DNA of 64,000 bases from CAIXPS01 sp034430115 (GTDB taxonomy: Bacteria; Chloroflexota; Anaerolineae; J036; Brachytrichaceae): contig DAOUFG010000080.1 in assembly GCA_034430115.1 (NCBI GenBank), positions 4,751 through 68,750 on the forward strand, in the 5' to 3' direction. The notes below the pieces were generated by a model. The model was given only the letters and a program-made list of their open reading frames with translations, ran no database searches and was not told the origin of the DNA. Positions 27,785-36,228 of this stretch are shown piece by piece (position 1 is the first letter of the stretch; each line of letters begins with the position of its first letter). The translations under genes were made by a program, and so were the position numbers.

Positions 27785-28891
27785 ATGGCACAGCACGTAC
27801 CGATCAACCAATCGCTCCACCTGGCGCACGGCGACCTGCCCCTGCCGGCCTTCCTGCCCGACGCCACGCTGGGCGTGGTGCGCGCTGTGGACTCGGCCGA
27901 CCTGGAGGCGTGCGGCACGCAGGCCGTGGTGATGAACACCTTTCACCTGATGCAACGCCCCGGCTCCACCACCGTGCAGGCATTGGGCGGGCTGCACCGC
28001 ATGTCGGGCTGGCCCCACCCTATCGTCACCGATTCGGGCGGCTTCCAGGCCTATTCGCTCATCCGCCAGAACCCACGCAACGGCAGCCTGAACAACCAGG
28101 GTATCATCTTCCGCCCCGAAGGATCGGATAAGAAACTGCAACTGACGCCCGAGAAAACGATCCAGCTCCAGTTCAGCTACGATTCGGACGTCGTCATCTG
28201 CCTGGATGACTGCACCAACGCCGACGACCCGCCCGAGACCCAGCAGGAATCGGTACGCCGCACGATTGCCTGGGCGCGCCGCTGCAAAGAGGAATACCAG
28301 CGCATCGTGGCGCAGAAGAAGTTGAGCGAACAGGAACGCCCGCTGCTCTTCGCCGTGGTGCAGGGCGGCGCGGATATGGCGTTGCGCCGGCAATGCGCCG
28401 AAGCACTGTTGGAGATCGGCTTCGACGGCTTTGGCTACGGCGGCTGGCCGATTGACGCGCAGGGCAACCTGCTCACCGAGATCGTGAACTACACCCGCGA
28501 ACTGATCCCGCGCCAGTTCCCCATGCACGCCCTGGGCATCGGTCACCCGCCCAGCATCCTGGCCTGCACGCAGATGGGCTATGAAATCTTCGATAGCGCC
28601 ATGCCCACTCGCGACGCGCGCCATGGGCGGCTCTACACTTTCGCGCAAGACCCTGCCAGCGAGGATCTCTTCGGCGACGACTGGTTCGCCTACGTCTACG
28701 TGACCGACGACAAATACATCAAGGATGCGCGCCCCGTCAGCCCGTGGTGCGATTGCCCGGCCTGTTCGCGTTACTCGTTGGGCTACCTGCATCATCTATT
28801 CAAAGTAAACGATGCCCTGTTCTTCCGCCTGGCCACCCTGCATAATCTGCGCTTCATGGCACAGTTCATGGCAAAGCTTAAAAGAAGCTGA
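27785..28891 (+). CDS. Queuine tRNA-ribosyltransferase family protein, divergent
   Basis: TIM-barrel base-exchange enzyme of the Tgt family, 368 residues. The general-base Asp is in IVTDSGGFQ. The nucleophile Asp is in the bacterial-type stretch DSAMPTRDARHG. The zinc site is CDCPACSRYSLGYLHHLF (three Cys and one His). Two differences from canonical bacterial Tgt are visible: the N-terminal substrate strand lacks the usual VGTQG segment, and the pocket loop normally reading GGLAVG is GGWPID here. The substrate base may therefore differ. No queC-F genes are near. It lies between rsmI and the fmrO-like gene with gaps of 11 and 8 bases. Confidence 0.85.
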   Translation: MAQHVPINQSLHLAHGDLPLPAFLPDATLGVVRAVDSADLEACGTQAVVMNTFHLMQRPGSTTVQALGGLHRMSGWPHPIVTDSGGFQAYSLIRQNPRNGSLNNQGIIFRPEGSDKKLQLTPEKTIQLQFSYDSDVVICLDDCTNADDPPETQQESVRRTIAWARRCKEEYQRIVAQKKLSEQERPLLFAVVQGGADMALRRQCAEALLEIGFDGFGYGGWPIDAQGNLLTEIVNYTRELIPRQFPMHALGIGHPPSILACTQMGYEIFDSAMPTRDARHGRLYTFAQDPASEDLFGDDWFAYVYVTDDKYIKDARPVSPWCDCPACSRYSLGYLHHLFKVNDALFFRLATLHNLRFMAQFMAKLKRS

Positions 28892-28899
28892 GAGACGCC

Positions 28900-29727
28900 A
28901 TGCACGAACACGATCACGCACCGGACGAATCGCTGCAACAGCTTGTGGGCGAGGTAAAAGCCAGCAGCAAATATCGGCACGTCTGTGCAGACCTGGTGCG
29001 TGCCTTGGGCGCGCAAGAGCTGAACAAGCGCGATTACCGCGACGCCGTCAAAGCCGTGAAGAACAAGTTGCACCAGGTTGGCGGGGCATACCTGGATCAC
29101 ACGCCCAACTACGCCGTCTGGCTGAAAGACCTGCAAGAGGCCCGCTTAATCGGTTCAGAAGCGCTGCGCGCGGTGTGCCGGCGCATGATGAGCCTGCATG
29201 CCTCCACGCGTGAACGATTGCCCATCCTGGCGCCCTTTTATGCCGAAATCCTGGGCACACTCCCGCCGATTCACTCGATCGTGGACGTGGCATGTGGCTT
29301 CAACCCACTTGCGATTCCCTGGATGCCGCTGGCCCCCGGCGCGACGTACCACGCAATTGATATTTACGAGGATATGATGACCTTCCTTGAACAGGCAATC
29401 GACTTATGTGGCCTGCATCCCGTGACGTTGGCGCGCAGCGTGCTGCACAACTACCCGCAAATCCCCCCCTGTGACTTGGCGTTGGTGCTCAAGGCTATTC
29501 CCTGCCTGGAGCAGGTGGATAAAGCGGTGGGCGGGCGACTATTGGAACAGATTCAGGCACAGCATCTGCTTGTTTCATTTCCGGTTCATAGTCTGGGTGG
29601 GCGATCCAAGGGCATGTCTGCCAATTACGAAGCACACTTCGCCGAATTAATAAATGAGAAGGACTGGTCGGTACAGACCTATCGGTATGATACGGAATTA
29701 GCTTTCCTTGTAACGAAGCAAAAATAA
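28900..29727 (+). CDS. 16S rRNA methyltransferase, FmrO/Rmt (aminoglycoside-resistance) family
   Basis: 275 residues. The family signs are SSKYRHVCADLV near the N-terminus, LHASTRERLPILAPFY, the SAM-binding VDVACGFNPLAIPWMP, LVLKAIPCLEQVD and VSFPVHSLGGRSKGMSANYEAHF. Members of this family (ArmA, Rmt, producers' FmrO types) methylate N7 of G1405 in 16S rRNA and block 4,6-disubstituted aminoglycosides. Whether this chromosomal homologue does so is inference. It is last in the rsmI-tgt-fmrO run, with an 8-base gap, and no other resistance or antibiotic-biosynthesis gene is in view. Its 3' end is AT-richer than the rest. Confidence 0.85.
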   Translation: MHEHDHAPDESLQQLVGEVKASSKYRHVCADLVRALGAQELNKRDYRDAVKAVKNKLHQVGGAYLDHTPNYAVWLKDLQEARLIGSEALRAVCRRMMSLHASTRERLPILAPFYAEILGTLPPIHSIVDVACGFNPLAIPWMPLAPGATYHAIDIYEDMMTFLEQAIDLCGLHPVTLARSVLHNYPQIPPCDLALVLKAIPCLEQVDKAVGGRLLEQIQAQHLLVSFPVHSLGGRSKGMSANYEAHFAELINEKDWSVQTYRYDTELAFLVTKQK

Positions 29728-29746
29728 AACCGGCAGGAAAATTGTT

Positions 29747-30173
29747 TATAATTCTCGGTGTAATAAAAATTACGGTTGAGTTTGGGTCCTGTCGTTACAG
29801 CGAGACGAGGATTTAGATGTCAAGGCCAGTGGCTTTGGCATCCAGTACATTTGAAATGTTAAGTGTTAACAACCGGTAAACACCGAAACGCACCACGAAC
29901 AGGAGTTGGGTACAAAAGAACGTCAGCACACTCCGATGCCCGTTTGGCAGTATAGAGTGAGCGATAGTTACCGGTGGACACTCATACTCGACGCCGTAGG
30001 GCGTAACACAAACTTTTAGGCCGTTGGGCGGTTGAGTCGCTCACACTAAGATTGTGAGGTGCCGGTTCTACCGGCGCTGTTGTGAGAAAAATTAACATTT
30101 CGATTGCCGGCCTCTTGCGTGGCTGTGACGATGCGTCTCTAACGACAGTGAAGAAAATCGTTGCAGCCGCGCT
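29747..30173 (+). other. Structured non-coding region before recX (candidate RNA gene or long leader)
   Basis: About 430 bases with no long ORF and lower GC than the flanking genes. It starts with TATAAT at 29747-29752, though no good -35 is seen. Helices I can pair by eye: TGTTAA/TTAACA (29857-29871), ACGCC/GGCGT with a tetraloop (29991-30004), GTGAGCGA with TCGCTCAC (29957-29964 and 30037-30044), CTCACA/TGTGAG (30040-30058), which competes with the preceding helix, and GCCGGT/ACCGGC (30061-30075). A 20-codon ORF (29817-29879) with GAGGA upstream lies in it. I do not recognise tmRNA, RNase P RNA, SRP RNA, 6S RNA or a common riboswitch. Confidence 0.45.
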
Positions 30174-30185
30174 TTGTTTTTCGAA

Positions 30186-30875
30186 ATGTCAGGCACAATC
30201 ACGGCCTTGAAGGCGCAAGAGCGATCGAAAGACCGGGTTAATATCTACCTGGACGGTCAGTTCGCATTTGGGTTGGCGTTGATTCATGCTCTCTGGTTGA
30301 GAGTAGGACAGCGCTTGTCCGATGAAGAGATCGCGGCGCTTCAAGAGGCCGACACACTGGAGAAAGCCAAACAGCGGGCGCTTGGATTGATTTCGTATCG
30401 CCCGCGCAGCGTGAAGGAAGTGCACCGCAGGTTGCAGCGTGCCGGCGTGGACGAAAAGACAATCGGCGAAGTTGTAACAAGCCTGCAACAGGCCGGGTTG
30501 CTGGACGACGCATCGTTCAGCAAGTCGTGGGTCGAAAGCCGATTGGAAGCCAGCCCACGCAGCAAACGTATGATCGCGTGGGAACTACGCCAGAAAGGGG
30601 TTAGTGAATCAGCCATCCATGCATCCCTGGGCGACGTAAACGATGAAGAATCTGCCTACCGGTTGGCACAAAAGCGCTGGCCGCGCGTGGCACAACTACA
30701 CCCGGCGCTGGAACGAAAACGGAAACTGACTGAGTACCTGGCCCGGCATGGGTTCACCTATGACGTCATCGAAAACGTCATCGCAAGGCTGGAGCAAGAA
30801 GCAGGCACACAGAATGATACCGACAAAGAGACGGCGGACGATGAAAACGAGCAATGGCAGACGCCCCAGGAGTAG
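30186..30875 (+). CDS. recX: Regulatory protein RecX
   Basis: Modulator of RecA filaments. 229 residues made of three-helix tandem repeats: ALGLISYRPRSVKEVHRRLQRAGVDEKTI, LLDDASFSKSWVESRLEASPRSKRMIAWELRQKGVSESAI and AQKRWPR...KLTEYLARHGFTYDVIENVI. An acidic, low-complexity tail is extra. The ATG at 30186 is preferred to a TTG at 30174; neither has a Shine-Dalgarno sequence. recA is not adjacent. The gene is preceded by the structured region 29747-30173 and followed after 59 bases by rny. Confidence 0.9.
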   Translation: MSGTITALKAQERSKDRVNIYLDGQFAFGLALIHALWLRVGQRLSDEEIAALQEADTLEKAKQRALGLISYRPRSVKEVHRRLQRAGVDEKTIGEVVTSLQQAGLLDDASFSKSWVESRLEASPRSKRMIAWELRQKGVSESAIHASLGDVNDEESAYRLAQKRWPRVAQLHPALERKRKLTEYLARHGFTYDVIENVIARLEQEAGTQNDTDKETADDENEQWQTPQE

Positions 30876-30934
30876 CGTCACAATAAGGCCGGAGCACCCC
30901 GCTGATCTTCTATAAAAGGGAATTAGCAGTCACT

Positions 30935-32491
30935 ATGGACGGAAATGTAATCTACTTGTTGGTCGAAGCGATATTAGGAATCACCGTCGCAGCGATCGTG
31001 GGACTGGTGGGCTACCGGGTCGGTCGCAAGCAGGCAAAGGATGAAGGCGCAGTGTTGCGCGCCGAGGCCGAACGAACGCTCACCGAGACGCAAGCCAGGT
31101 CTCGCGAATTACTGGTGCAGACGAAGGATGAGGTTTTAAGAATCCGCGAGACGGCTGAACGCGAGGTCAAGGAACGCCGGCTGGAATTGCAACGTGAGGA
31201 AGAACGGCTAGGCCGTCGCCGCTCCGAGTTTGACGCACAACGCCAACAACAACTGGACAAACTGGAGCAGCGCGAAAAGCGTGCCAACCAGCGCCAGCAG
31301 CAACTGGACAAGCAGTCAGCAGAAATCGAGAAGCTGCAAAAGGACCGTGTGGCAGCTCTGGAACGCATCGCCGCGATGACGCGTGATGAGGCGCGCAACG
31401 AACTGTTGAACGCCGTGCGCGAAGAAACGCGCAACGATATGGCGCGCGTCATCCGCGAGACGGAGGCGGTCATCCGCGAGACTGCCGAGCAGCGCGCACG
31501 AACCATCGTGCTGGAAACGATGCAACGCGTTGCGACGGATACCGTCGCCGAGAAGACGATTTCGGCGGTGGAATTGCCCAATGAGGATGTGAAAGGTCGC
31601 ATCATCGGGCGCAACGGGCGCAATATCCAGGCCTTCGAACAGGCCGCCGGGGTGGACGTGATTGTGGATGACACGCCCGATGCCGTGACGATTTCCTGCT
31701 TCGACCCGGTCCGGCGCGAAATCGCCCGGCGCAGCCTGGAACTCTTAGTGCGCGATGGGCGCATCCACCCACAGCGCATCGAAAAATCACTGGAAGACGC
31801 CAAGCGCGAAGTGGAACGCATTATATGGGATGAGGGCGAACGCGCCACCGTGGAAGCCGGCGTGCCAAATCTGCCGACTGAAATCATCAAGACGATGGGG
31901 CGTTTGAAATACCGCACCAGCTACGGCCAGAACCAGCTTTTCCACGCCGTGGAAACGGCCCGCATCGCCGGCCTATTGGCCTCGGAACTAAAGGCTGACG
32001 TGAAGATATGCAAAGCTGCCGGGTTCCTACACGACATCGGCAAGGCACTGGACCGCGAAAGTGAAGGCACGCACGTCCAATTGGGCGTGGATCTGCTCAA
32101 GCGCCTCAACATCAACCCGAAGGTCATTCACTGCGTCGAGTCGCACCATCACGATATTCCACAGGAAACGATCGAAGCAGTGATCGTGGAAATCGCCGAC
32201 GCCATCAGCGGCTCACGCCCGGGTGCTCGCCGCGAGACGTTGGAATCCTACGTCAAACGCGTGCGCCAGTTGGAAGATACCGCCCGCACATTCCCCGGCG
32301 TCGCCGAGTCCTACGCGGTGCAGGCAGGGCGCGAAGTGCGCATCATCGTCAAGCCCGAACAACTAGACGACCTGGCGTGCATCCAGCTTAGCCGTGACAT
32401 CGCCAAGCGCATCGAAGAGTCGATGGAATATCCCGGACAGATCAAAGTGACCGTGGTGCGCGAAACGCGCGCCGTGGAGTATGCGAAGTAG
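30935..32491 (+). CDS. rny: Ribonuclease Y
   Basis: Membrane-anchored endoribonuclease of mRNA turnover, 518 residues of normal length and order: N-terminal membrane segment (LVEAILGITVAAIVGLVGY), a coiled coil of about 150 residues rich in Arg, Glu and Gln, a KH domain (GRIIGRNGRNIQAFEQAAGVD), and an HD domain (HAVETARIAG ... GFLHDIGKALDRE ... HHHDIP). It is convergent with lysS, with a shared hairpin between them. Confidence 0.96.
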   Translation: MDGNVIYLLVEAILGITVAAIVGLVGYRVGRKQAKDEGAVLRAEAERTLTETQARSRELLVQTKDEVLRIRETAEREVKERRLELQREEERLGRRRSEFDAQRQQQLDKLEQREKRANQRQQQLDKQSAEIEKLQKDRVAALERIAAMTRDEARNELLNAVREETRNDMARVIRETEAVIRETAEQRARTIVLETMQRVATDTVAEKTISAVELPNEDVKGRIIGRNGRNIQAFEQAAGVDVIVDDTPDAVTISCFDPVRREIARRSLELLVRDGRIHPQRIEKSLEDAKREVERIIWDEGERATVEAGVPNLPTEIIKTMGRLKYRTSYGQNQLFHAVETARIAGLLASELKADVKICKAAGFLHDIGKALDRESEGTHVQLGVDLLKRLNINPKVIHCVESHHHDIPQETIEAVIVEIADAISGSRPGARRETLESYVKRVRQLEDTARTFPGVAESYAVQAGREVRIIVKPEQLDDLACIQLSRDIAKRIEESMEYPGQIKVTVVRETRAVEYAK

Positions 32492-32501
32492 AAAATGAGA
32501 T

Positions 32502-32536
32502 GTGAAACGTGAGAGCAATTGGCTCCCACGTTTCAC
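32502..32536. terminator. Hairpin between convergent rny and lysS
   Basis: A 10-bp stem (32502-32511 with 32527-32536) continues after one mismatch into four more pairs (32513-32516 with 32522-32525). There is no long T-run on either side (GTTTCATTGG follows on plus, CATCTCATTTTC on minus). Its position between two convergent stops suggests a bidirectional terminator. Confidence 0.7.
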
Positions 32537-32546
32537 GTTTCATTGG

Positions 32547-34112
32547 TTACTCATCCTTGCGCAAATGCGGGAACAGGATGACTTCGCGGATCGAGTCGTT
32601 ATTGGTAAAGACCATCGTCAGCCGGTCGATGCCCATGCCGAACCCACCGCAGGGCGGCATACCGTAGCGCATCGCGCGCAGATAGTCTTCATCCAGCGGG
32701 TTGGCTTCGTCGTCGCCCATCTTCGCGCCAATTCCCTCCTCGATGAAGCGCTGTTCCTGGTCCAGCGGGTCGTTCAGTTCGCTGAAAGCGTTGAGCAGTT
32801 CTACACCACCGATGAAACCCTCAAAACGCTCCACGGTGGTCGGGTCGCCGAATTTGCTCTTCGCCAGCGGCGAGATGTCGCGCGGATAGTCATACAAGAA
32901 GGTTGGTTGCACCAGGTTCTTCTCCACGTAGTCGCCCACCAGGCCATCGATCAACTTGCCGCGCGTCTTCACGGCGCTCACCGTCAGACCACGCTCTTTG
33001 ATCGCCTTCTCCAGCGACTCCGCGTCCGGGTACTTCGTGTAGTCCAACCCGGTAAACTCCTCAACCGCGTCGCGCATGGGGATGCGCAGCCAGCGCTGCG
33101 ACAGGTCGATGGTATGCCCGCGAAAATGAGTGATGCTATTGGGCAACACCTGGCGGGCCGCATGCTGAATCATGCGCTCCGTCAAGTCCATCACGGCGTT
33201 GAAATCGGCATACGCCATATAGAACTCAAGCTGGGTGAACTCGGGATTATGCTTGAAGCTGACGCCCTCGTTGCGAAAATCGCGCCCGATCTCGTACACC
33301 CGCTCCAGGTTGCCCACCAGCAAGCGCTTCAAATATAGCTCGAACGAAATGCGCAAATACAGGTCCTGGTCCAACTGGTTGTGATGCGTCATGAACGGTC
33401 GCGCTGTCGCGCCGCCATAGAGCGGTTGCAGCACGGGCGTTTCCACTTCGAGGAAGCCCTCGCCGTCCAGAAACTCGCGCAGGCTCTTCACCAACTTGGC
33501 GCGCGTGACGAATATCTGACGCACCTCGGGGTTCACGGCCAGGTCGGCATAGCGTTGGCGATAACGCAACTCCGGGTCGGTGAAGGCGCTGTAGCGCTTC
33601 ACGCTGCCGTCGGGCTGCTTTTCTTCCTTGGGAATCGGCAACGGGCTGATCGACTTACTCAATAGGCCCCAGGCCGTCACGCGCAAAGTCGGCTCGCCCG
33701 TCTTGGTGACGAACATATTGCCACGCGCCTCAATGAAATCACCCAGGTCCAGGTCTTTGAAGCGTTCAAAGGAAGCCGCGTCGATAGAGTCTTCGCCGAT
33801 GCGCGCATACAGTTGCACCCGCCCGCTGCCATCTTCAATGTGGATGAAGCTCGCCTTGCCCATCACGCGCCGGGCGACGACGCGTCCCATCAGGGCGCAC
33901 ACGGTTGGGTCGCCGGCGTGCAACGTCTTCTGCCGATCTTCGTCGCTCTGCGCCGGGAGCGCCGCCTGCCAATCCGCCAGGCGCTTGATCGCCTCCGCTG
34001 CCAATACACGCAGGCTTCTAAATTGCTGCCGGGGAGGGAAAGGATCGATACCAGCCGCCTTCAATTTTTCCAATTTCGCGAGGCGGTCGCGTTCAACTTC
34101 AGTGTAATCCAT
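32547..34112 (-). CDS. lysS: Lysine--tRNA ligase, class II
   Basis: Charges tRNA-Lys. The N-terminal OB-fold anticodon-binding domain (ALMGRVVARRVMGKASFIHIEDGSGRVQLYA) precedes the class II catalytic core, with motif 2 as GRDFRNEGVSFKHNPEFTQLEFY and motif 3 as GFGMGIDRLTMVFTN. 521 residues, slightly longer than usual because of a 20-residue stretch in the N-terminal domain. It lies downstream of the S1-domain gene but is separated from it by a terminator. Confidence 0.97.
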   Translation of the reverse strand: MDYTEVERDRLAKLEKLKAAGIDPFPPRQQFRSLRVLAAEAIKRLADWQAALPAQSDEDRQKTLHAGDPTVCALMGRVVARRVMGKASFIHIEDGSGRVQLYARIGEDSIDAASFERFKDLDLGDFIEARGNMFVTKTGEPTLRVTAWGLLSKSISPLPIPKEEKQPDGSVKRYSAFTDPELRYRQRYADLAVNPEVRQIFVTRAKLVKSLREFLDGEGFLEVETPVLQPLYGGATARPFMTHHNQLDQDLYLRISFELYLKRLLVGNLERVYEIGRDFRNEGVSFKHNPEFTQLEFYMAYADFNAVMDLTERMIQHAARQVLPNSITHFRGHTIDLSQRWLRIPMRDAVEEFTGLDYTKYPDAESLEKAIKERGLTVSAVKTRGKLIDGLVGDYVEKNLVQPTFLYDYPRDISPLAKSKFGDPTTVERFEGFIGGVELLNAFSELNDPLDQEQRFIEEGIGAKMGDDEANPLDEDYLRAMRYGMPPCGGFGMGIDRLTMVFTNNDSIREVILFPHLRKDE

Positions 34113-34154
34113 AGTGGTAGATTGTACTCAAAGCATCATGGCCATACACAAAAC

Positions 34155-34181
34155 GAGGCAGAGCACCCAATGCTCCGCCTC
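34155..34181 (-). terminator. Terminator downstream of the S1-domain gene
   Basis: GAGGC-GAGCA stem with one A/C mismatch (34155-34165 with 34171-34181) and a five-base loop. On the minus strand the stem is followed by GTTTTG, a short T-run. It lies about 80 bases after the S1-domain gene and before lysS. Confidence 0.65.
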
Positions 34182-34263
34182 GCTACGCTCCGCAATTCCG
34201 TGGAACGAAGTTCGAGAAATCTAGCCTAAGCCCGTGCGCTACAGTGCTGCACCTGCCAGCATA

Positions 34264-35253
34264 CTATTTGTTCCGGTGGGATTGCAATTGCTGCATCGTG
34301 CGAGCAAGGATATCTTCTTGCTCACGCCCCTTCTTGCTGGGCTTGCCAGAGTCGCTCCAACTTCCGCGACGGCCGCGGGTCGCTCTTTGCAGCGCGGCTG
34401 CCATCGAACTGAGTTCTTCGTCGGGGCCGGACGAAAGCATAAAGTCTTCTGGGTCGATCCCTTCCATGGCCAGGTCAACCTGCTTCTTGGAAGCATCCAC
34501 CTTCACGACCCGCACCGATACTTCCTCACCGACGGTGACGAAGTCCCCGACGTTGACAAAGCCGGAGCCGAACGAAGAGGAGCGCAGCAGACCTTCGCGT
34601 TCCGCGCCGATGTCTACAAACGCACCCTTGCGCTCGATGCGCGTCACCTTGCCCCTGAACACGTCGCCGCGATGGATGTTCTCCCACGGCAGCGCGGGCG
34701 GCTCGATCATCGTGAGGCCGATGCGGCGCTTATCCTCGCTGGCTTCGATCACCCACACCGAGTCGAGCACGTCACCCACCTTCGGGCGCTGGCCCTTGGG
34801 CATCAGGTTAAACGGGATCAACCCGTGCTTGGGCCCATCGATGTCTACGAAAGCACCAAAGCTTTCCAGGGCCACCACACGCGCATTAGCGACCTTCATC
34901 CCGACGCGCAGATCCGACCAGTCGTACGTCGCCGGGCGAACCATCGTCAGGTCGATGCGCTTCGTCACCGAGTTCACAGCATTCACGTACACGTCGATCT
35001 CATCATCAACCTTCAGGACATCGGCCACACGCGTGACCGGGTTCTGCACGGGGCTGATGATGTGCGAAATGTGGACAAAACCCTCAACATCCAGACCGAT
35101 GTTGACAAAGGCGCCCCCAAGGTCCACACGGGTCACCTTTCCCTTAAAGCCCATGCGGGGCCGCAGGGAATCTATGGTTAACGCAGGGGGAGTGGCTGCA
35201 TTGTCTTGGGAGCCACTTTCCACCTGCGGAGCTGTAATCACTTCGTTACTCAC
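34264..35253 (-). CDS. S1-domain RNA-binding protein (ribosomal protein S1-like)
   Basis: 329 residues with three S1 motifs: GFKGKVTRVDLGGAFVNIGLDVEGFVHISHI, GMKVANARVVALESFGAFVDIDGPKHGLIPF and GDVFRGKVTRIERKGAFVDIGAEREGLL. A basic, unstructured C-terminal tail follows (RATRGRRGSWSDSGKPSKKGR). It probably binds mRNA at the ribosome, in the manner of short S1 proteins. The start is GTG at 35253, with AGGAG seven bases upstream. A strong promoter lies at 35301-35329. Confidence 0.88.
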   Translation of the reverse strand: MSNEVITAPQVESGSQDNAATPPALTIDSLRPRMGFKGKVTRVDLGGAFVNIGLDVEGFVHISHIISPVQNPVTRVADVLKVDDEIDVYVNAVNSVTKRIDLTMVRPATYDWSDLRVGMKVANARVVALESFGAFVDIDGPKHGLIPFNLMPKGQRPKVGDVLDSVWVIEASEDKRRIGLTMIEPPALPWENIHRGDVFRGKVTRIERKGAFVDIGAEREGLLRSSSFGSGFVNVGDFVTVGEEVSVRVVKVDASKKQVDLAMEGIDPEDFMLSSGPDEELSSMAAALQRATRGRRGSWSDSGKPSKKGREQEDILARTMQQLQSHRNK

Positions 35254-35300
35254 GGGGAAACTCCTGTATATCTTTCTTCAATAATGCATGCAGATGGCTT

Positions 35301-35329
35301 ATTCTAGCCGACGCTTATCATGATGTCAA
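35301..35329 (-). promoter_or_regulatory. Strong sigma-70-type promoter of the S1-domain gene
   Basis: On the minus strand TTGACA (35324-35329), a 17-base spacer and TAGAAT (35301-35306), about 40 bases before the GTG start. A palindrome GTAATACCTATTAC (35334-35347) lies just upstream of the -35 and overlaps the stop codon of the preceding gene; it could be an operator. Confidence 0.8.
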
Positions 35330-35343
35330 AATTGTAATACCTA

Positions 35344-36228
35344 TTACAAAGAACGGTTAACCCAACTCGCGATACGCGCCGCGACCGTTTTTACCACTTC
35401 GTCGGGCACGCCGTTCGGCGCTGTGCTTTTTAGCCTGTAATCGCACGGTTCGTTGACGTAATCCACCACTTGCCAGATATGATTCTGGCTTAGCGCGATC
35501 TCGGTGGAAAACACGTTCAACCCACACAGCCCCGCGATTTGCTGCGTCATGCTGCGTAACACGTCCAGGTGATACAGACTTTCATCACTTGCCGAAACAG
35601 GTTTCTGATCGTGCGTCAGATCATCCGCCCAGCATGGAACGCACACGCCACAGGCATAAAACACACGGAACCACGCGCGGTGGTTACCCAGCATCTGCGG
35701 ATTCACCCAGCTCTGTAAGATCGTCTCATCCGCCGGCCACTCCATACGCCTGCGGACGATTTCATCCCACGTACACGTCGGGCGCAACACACCGCTGCCA
35801 CCGCTATGTGCACCCTTTACAGAGAAGCGCTCACCCAGCGACTGCAAGTTAATGGGCACCAGATCCGGCTGCGCCTCAAAGGACGGCAACACGATCATAT
35901 AGGGCGCCGACAGTCCGTGCGTGATGATCTCATAGTGCATGGTGGGTTTATTCCACGCCCGGCGAACCAGGTCATAATCGTTGAGCAACCTGACGTGGTT
36001 CTGTTTTACGATGTCACAATGGCGGGCATATTCGCCACCCCAATCCCAAACACGATCAATTATCACGCGCGGCGCCAGCCGGCCATTGCTCAAATTGTCA
36101 CGCAAACTGGGTAACTCTCTGGGCCCTATTAAGCCGAGGTTAATGTGATGTTCCTCACACGCATTCACCAGCAGATCAATAAAATCCGCATCATGCTCCC
36201 AGGCCCAGAGAATCAACAGGTCGATCAT
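35344..36228 (-). CDS. Putative ATP-grasp-like protein
   Basis: 294 residues, not assigned to a named family. The layout resembles an ATP-grasp enzyme of the RimK type: a Rossmann-like N-terminus, then FSVKGAHSGGSGVLRPT (a Lys-rich glycine loop), a HRAWFRVFYACG strand, and IALSQNHIWQVVDYVNEPCDY near the C-terminus, where metal-binding Asp/Asn are expected. Its ATG overlaps the stop of the M24 peptidase gene by four bases (ATGA), so the two are translationally coupled. Function and substrate are unknown. Confidence 0.5.
   Translation of the reverse strand: MIDLLILWAWEHDADFIDLLVNACEEHHINLGLIGPRELPSLRDNLSNGRLAPRVIIDRVWDWGGEYARHCDIVKQNHVRLLNDYDLVRRAWNKPTMHYEIITHGLSAPYMIVLPSFEAQPDLVPINLQSLGERFSVKGAHSGGSGVLRPTCTWDEIVRRRMEWPADETILQSWVNPQMLGNHRAWFRVFYACGVCVPCWADDLTHDQKPVSASDESLYHLDVLRSMTQQIAGLCGLNVFSTEIALSQNHIWQVVDYVNEPCDYRLKSTAPNGVPDEVVKTVAARIASWVNRSL

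Noticed and set aside
29817..29879. 20-codon ORF in the structured region before recX
   Set aside because: A GAGGA is present upstream, but the frame is short, the composition is uninformative and it lies in sequence better explained by RNA structure. Noted only within the region entry.
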